DNA of 64,000 nucleotides. It comes from Luteimonas arsenica (GTDB lineage: Bacteria; Pseudomonadota; Gammaproteobacteria; Xanthomonadales; Xanthomonadaceae). A program made the position numbers and the translations under genes. The notes under the pieces are model-generated. The model did not search any database. It had not been told where the DNA came from and saw only the letters and a list, made by a program, of their open reading frames with translations. Positions 61,506-64,000 of this stretch are shown in pieces (within the stretch, counting starts at the first letter, position 1; each line of letters opens with the position of its first letter). The stretch covers positions 806,001 to 870,000 of the forward strand of contig NZ_SJRW01000001.1 in the NCBI RefSeq assembly GCF_004352825.1, given 5' to 3'.

Positions 61506-62468
61506 TCAGGCGCGCCGGAGCAGGCGCAGCCCGAACCAGTCGTCGCCGTCGTTCCAGCGTCCGGCCACGCGCAGGCCGGCCTCGGCCGCCAGCGCGTCGA
61601 AGCGGGCGTCGCTGTACTTCTGGCTCTGCTCGACGTGCATCTCCTCGCCGCGGGCGAAGGCGAAGGCCCGTCCATCCACCGTCACCACCTGGTCGCGCAG
61701 GCTTTCCAGGGTGGTGACGATGCGGCCCTCCGCGGCGACGTAGCGCGCGCGGTGGGCGAAGGCGGCGAGGTCGAAGTCGCTGCCGACGTCGCGGTTGAGC
61801 CGGCGCAGCAGGTTGAGCGTGAACTCGGCGGTGACGCCGGCAGCATCGTTGTACGCGGCCTCGATGATGGCGGGATCCTTTTCCAGGTCGATGCCGACGA
61901 GCGCTGCGCCGTTTTCGCCCATGGTGTCGCGCATCGCCGCCAGCAGCCGGACCGACTCGTCGCGGCTGAAGTTGCCCAGGGTCGAGCCGGGGAAGAACAC
62001 CAGGGCCGAGGCCGCCGCCCGCGACGGCTGCGGCAGCGGGACGGCCTGCGTGAAGTCGGCCAGCACCGGCAGCACTTCCACGTCGCCGAACTCGCGGTCC
62101 AGGCGCCCGGCGCTGGCGGTCAGCGCCGAGCGCGAGATCTCGATCGGGGTGTAGGCCACCGGATCGTCGAGCGCATCGAGCAGCAGCCGCGTCTTGCGTC
62201 CGCTGCCGCTGCCGTACTCGACCACGTGCGCGCGCGGGCCGATGGCGGCAGCGATCGCCGGGCCGAGGTCGGCGAGCATCGCCAGCTCCAGGCGGGTGGG
62301 GTAGTACTCGGGCTGGCGGGTGATGGCCTCGAACAGCTCCGAGCCGCGCTGGTCGTAGAAGTACTTCGACGGCAGGCGTTTCGGGCTGGAAGACAGCCCG
62401 CGCAGCACGTCGCCGGCGATGTCGTCCGCGCTGGGATGCAGGTCGGTGAGCTTGAGGTCGGTGGTCAA
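61506..62468 (-). CDS. egtD: L-histidine N(alpha)-methyltransferase (ergothioneine synthesis)
   Basis: Trimethylates histidine to hercynine with SAM (320 residues). It shows LPSKYFYDQRGSELFEAITR, QPEYYPTRLE, the SAM-binding VVEYGSGSGRKTRLLLDAL, PIEISRSAL, FFPGSTLGNFS and the C-terminal EMHVEQSQKYS. The start is a TTG at 62468 overlapping the egtB stop (TTGA); no ATG is nearby. Operon egtB-egtD. Confidence 0.92.
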   Translation of the reverse strand: MTTDLKLTDLHPSADDIAGDVLRGLSSSPKRLPSKYFYDQRGSELFEAITRQPEYYPTRLELAMLADLGPAIAAAIGPRAHVVEYGSGSGRKTRLLLDALDDPVAYTPIEISRSALTASAGRLDREFGDVEVLPVLADFTQAVPLPQPSRAAASALVFFPGSTLGNFSRDESVRLLAAMRDTMGENGAALVGIDLEKDPAIIEAAYNDAAGVTAEFTLNLLRRLNRDVGSDFDLAAFAHRARYVAAEGRIVTTLESLRDQVVTVDGRAFAFARGEEMHVEQSQKYSDARFDALAAEAGLRVAGRWNDGDDWFGLRLLRRA

Positions 62469-63784
62469 TCGAGGTCCTTGGCCAGGCGCAGGCCGGAGAA
62501 CTGCCAGCGCGCGTGGGGTGCGAAAAAGTTGCGGTAGCTGGCGCGCGCATGGCCGCGCGGCGTGGCGCAGCTGCCGCCGCGCAGGACCAGCTGGCCGCTC
62601 ATGAACTTGCCGTTGTACTCGCCCAGGGTGCCGGCCAGCGGACGGAAGCCGGGCCAGGGCGCATAGGCGCTGGAGGTCCACTCCCAGGCGTTGCCGAACA
62701 GGCCCAGCGGGGCGGTGCTGCGGCCAAGGGTGCCGTCCACGGCGACCGGGTGCAGGGGCGCGCCGTCGTCGGCGAAGTTGCCTTCCGCCGGCAGTCCCGC
62801 GGCGGCGGCTTCCCACTCGGCTTCGGTGGGCAGGCGCGCACCCGCCCAGTGTGCGAAGGCGTCGGCCTCGTAGTGGCTGAGATGGCATGCGGGCGCATCG
62901 GGATCGCGCTCGCGCCAGCCGCCCAGCGTGAACTCGCGCGCGCCGTCCTCGTGCCAGTACAGCGGCCGCGCCCAGGCTTCGCGCTGCACGAGGTCCCAGC
63001 CGTCGCTGAGCCAGAGCGACGGGGTGCGGTAGCCACCGTCGGCGACGAAGGCGGCGAACTGGGCATTCGACACCGGCTGTTCGGCCAGCGCGTGCGCGGG
63101 CACCAGCACGCGGTGACGCGGGGTTTCGTTGTCGTAGGCAAAGGCGCTGCCAGCGCCCGGCCAGCGCGGCGCGCCGATCTTGACGATGGCCTCGCCCCGG
63201 CGCAGCCAGCGCGGGTCGCCACCGGCCGTGCCGGCGGTCGCGGGCGCGGCGGGAACCGGCAGGTCGTTGCGGTAGGCCGGCGCCAGCGGGTTGCACCAGA
63301 GTGCGTGCTTGATGTCGGTGAGCAGCAGCTCCTGGTGCTGCTGCTCGTGGTGGGTGCCGAGCAGGAGCACGTCGCGCGTGGCGTCATCGAAGCGGCCTTC
63401 GTCGAGGCCGCGCAGCACGCGCTCGTCCACCGCGTCGCGCCAGGCCAGCACCTCGGCCAGCGACGGCCGCGACACCTGCCCGCGCAGCGCCCGCGGGTGG
63501 CGCTCGCCGGCACCGACGTAGTAGCTGTTGAAGAGGTAGTCCCAGCCGTCCGGGATCGCGGCCGGATCGTCCAGCACGAAGCGGGCGAAGAACCAGGTGG
63601 TGTGCGCCAGGTGCCATTTCGCCGGGCTGGCGTCGGGCATGGACTGGATCTGGGCATCCTCCGCCGACAGCGGCGCGGCGAGTGCGCGCGTGCGTGCACG
63701 GACCTCCGCGTAGCGATGGCGGAGGTCGTGCGTGGCGTCGGCCGTGGGTGGCGCGACGGCGTCGGCTGCCGGGAGAGCGGGCAT
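62465..63784 (-). CDS. egtB: Ergothioneine biosynthesis sulfoxide synthase EgtB
   Basis: A non-haem iron enzyme joining a thiol to hercynine with O2 (439 residues). The N-terminal DinB-like domain holds the iron site: His58 in KWHLAH and the HX3HXE motif His146-His150-Glu152 in HHEQQHQE. The C-terminal formylglycine-generating-type domain has CHLSHYEADAFAHWAGARLPTE, GNAWEWTSSAY and LRGGSCATP. The ATG at 63784 (MPALPAADA) is preferred. It heads the egtB-egtD operon. Confidence 0.93.
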   Translation of the reverse strand: MPALPAADAVAPPTADATHDLRHRYAEVRARTRALAAPLSAEDAQIQSMPDASPAKWHLAHTTWFFARFVLDDPAAIPDGWDYLFNSYYVGAGERHPRALRGQVSRPSLAEVLAWRDAVDERVLRGLDEGRFDDATRDVLLLGTHHEQQHQELLLTDIKHALWCNPLAPAYRNDLPVPAAPATAGTAGGDPRWLRRGEAIVKIGAPRWPGAGSAFAYDNETPRHRVLVPAHALAEQPVSNAQFAAFVADGGYRTPSLWLSDGWDLVQREAWARPLYWHEDGAREFTLGGWRERDPDAPACHLSHYEADAFAHWAGARLPTEAEWEAAAAGLPAEGNFADDGAPLHPVAVDGTLGRSTAPLGLFGNAWEWTSSAYAPWPGFRPLAGTLGEYNGKFMSGQLVLRGGSCATPRGHARASYRNFFAPHARWQFSGLRLAKDLD

Positions 63785-63830
63785 GGGCGCAGGGTAGCGC
63801 GGGGCGGCTACGGCTGCGTGAAACGCGGAT

Positions 63831-63882
63831 CCCGCAAGTTCGGCCCCATCCCCATGCGGCAGATGGGGGCGAAGCTTGCGGG
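63831..63882. other. Long imperfect hairpin between gcvP and egtB
   Basis: Arms 63831-63850 and 63862-63882 pair over about 20 bp with one bulge and one mismatch around an 11-base loop. It lies just downstream of the gcvP stop on the minus strand and about 50 bases upstream of egtB. A terminator or a repeat-type palindrome; no T run. Confidence 0.5.
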
Positions 63883-63890
63883 AAAGTGGC

Positions 63891-64000
63891 TTACACCACG
63901 TCCGGCTCGCTGAACGCCTCCGGCTCGTCCTCGGCCGAGCCAATCGGAATGCAGCTGCAGAACACGTTCTTGTCGCCGTGCACGTTGTCCACGCGCGCCA
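63891..64000 (-). CDS. gcvP: Glycine dehydrogenase (decarboxylating), C-terminal end
   Basis: The last 36 codons of a gene running off the window. ARVDNVHGDKNVFCSC followed by IPIGSAEDE matches the usual C-terminus of the P protein of the glycine cleavage system. The tail after it (EPEAFSEPDVV) is acidic. No PLP site can be seen because the rest is outside. Confidence 0.8.
   Translation of the reverse strand, partial: ARVDNVHGDKNVFCSCIPIGSAEDEPEAFSEPDVV

Overview
The window is a high-GC chromosomal segment from a gammaproteobacterium, most likely a Lysobacteraceae/Xanthomonadaceae member of the Luteimonas-Lysobacter type (inference). The support is the codon bias, the gene orders pyrG-kdsA-eno-ftsB-ispD-ispF-truD-smr-surE-pcm-nlpD and miaA-hfq-hflX-hflK-hflC-purA, a KdsA with the metal-type cysteine, and a subclass B3 beta-lactamase close to Stenotrophomonas L1. 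No rRNA, tRNA, prophage, insertion sequence or CRISPR array was seen. Most of the window is core genome; accessory content is concentrated at 37.8-60 kb.

Layout. 0-14 kb: a dicarboxylate/amino-acid carrier, the L1-like metallo-beta-lactamase, a catalytic/non-catalytic M16 peptidase pair, a bile-acid-type symporter, two NlpC/P60 hydrolases, SlyD, a D-amino-acid-dehydrogenase-like enzyme coupled to glutathione reductase, an N-formylglutamate hydrolase, ParE and a globin preceded by an FNR/DNR-type box. 14.4-25.3 kb: the pyrG-to-nlpD housekeeping block, in which both sides of kdsA carry long inverted-repeat elements built of tandem CGGATYACG units. 25.2-37.8 kb: yhbY/rlmE, ftsH, folP, putP, miaA, hfq, hflX, hflKC, a DUF2065 gene and purA.

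37.8-47.6 kb: a MarR-type gene diverges from a tightly overlapping six-gene export operon. It runs RND adaptor, RND pump, TolC-type channel, HlyD-type adaptor and two ABC-2 permeases, with no ATPase gene. 47.7-49.5 kb: an L,D-transpeptidase and an Lpp-like lipoprotein, then a patch of broken genes. 49.5-53.9 kb: a MATE exporter, then a minus-strand trio of an unknown protein, a repeat-rich HExxH metalloprotease without signal peptide, and a translationally coupled exported protein. This trio resembles an undescribed effector/inhibitor cassette and is one of the two most interesting items.

53.9-58.2 kb: a three-domain copper nitrite reductase gene lies back to back with a DUF2946 plus OprC/NosA-type copper-receptor pair. 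Two FNR/DNR-type boxes sit in the shared promoter, so copper uptake and nitrite reduction appear co-regulated. With the globin box this suggests a small anaerobic/NO regulon. The window ends with a frameshifted FUSC gene, arsenate-reductase-like and FMN-reductase genes, an unknown conserved gene behind a small upstream reading frame, the ergothioneine genes egtB-egtD and the 3' end of gcvP.
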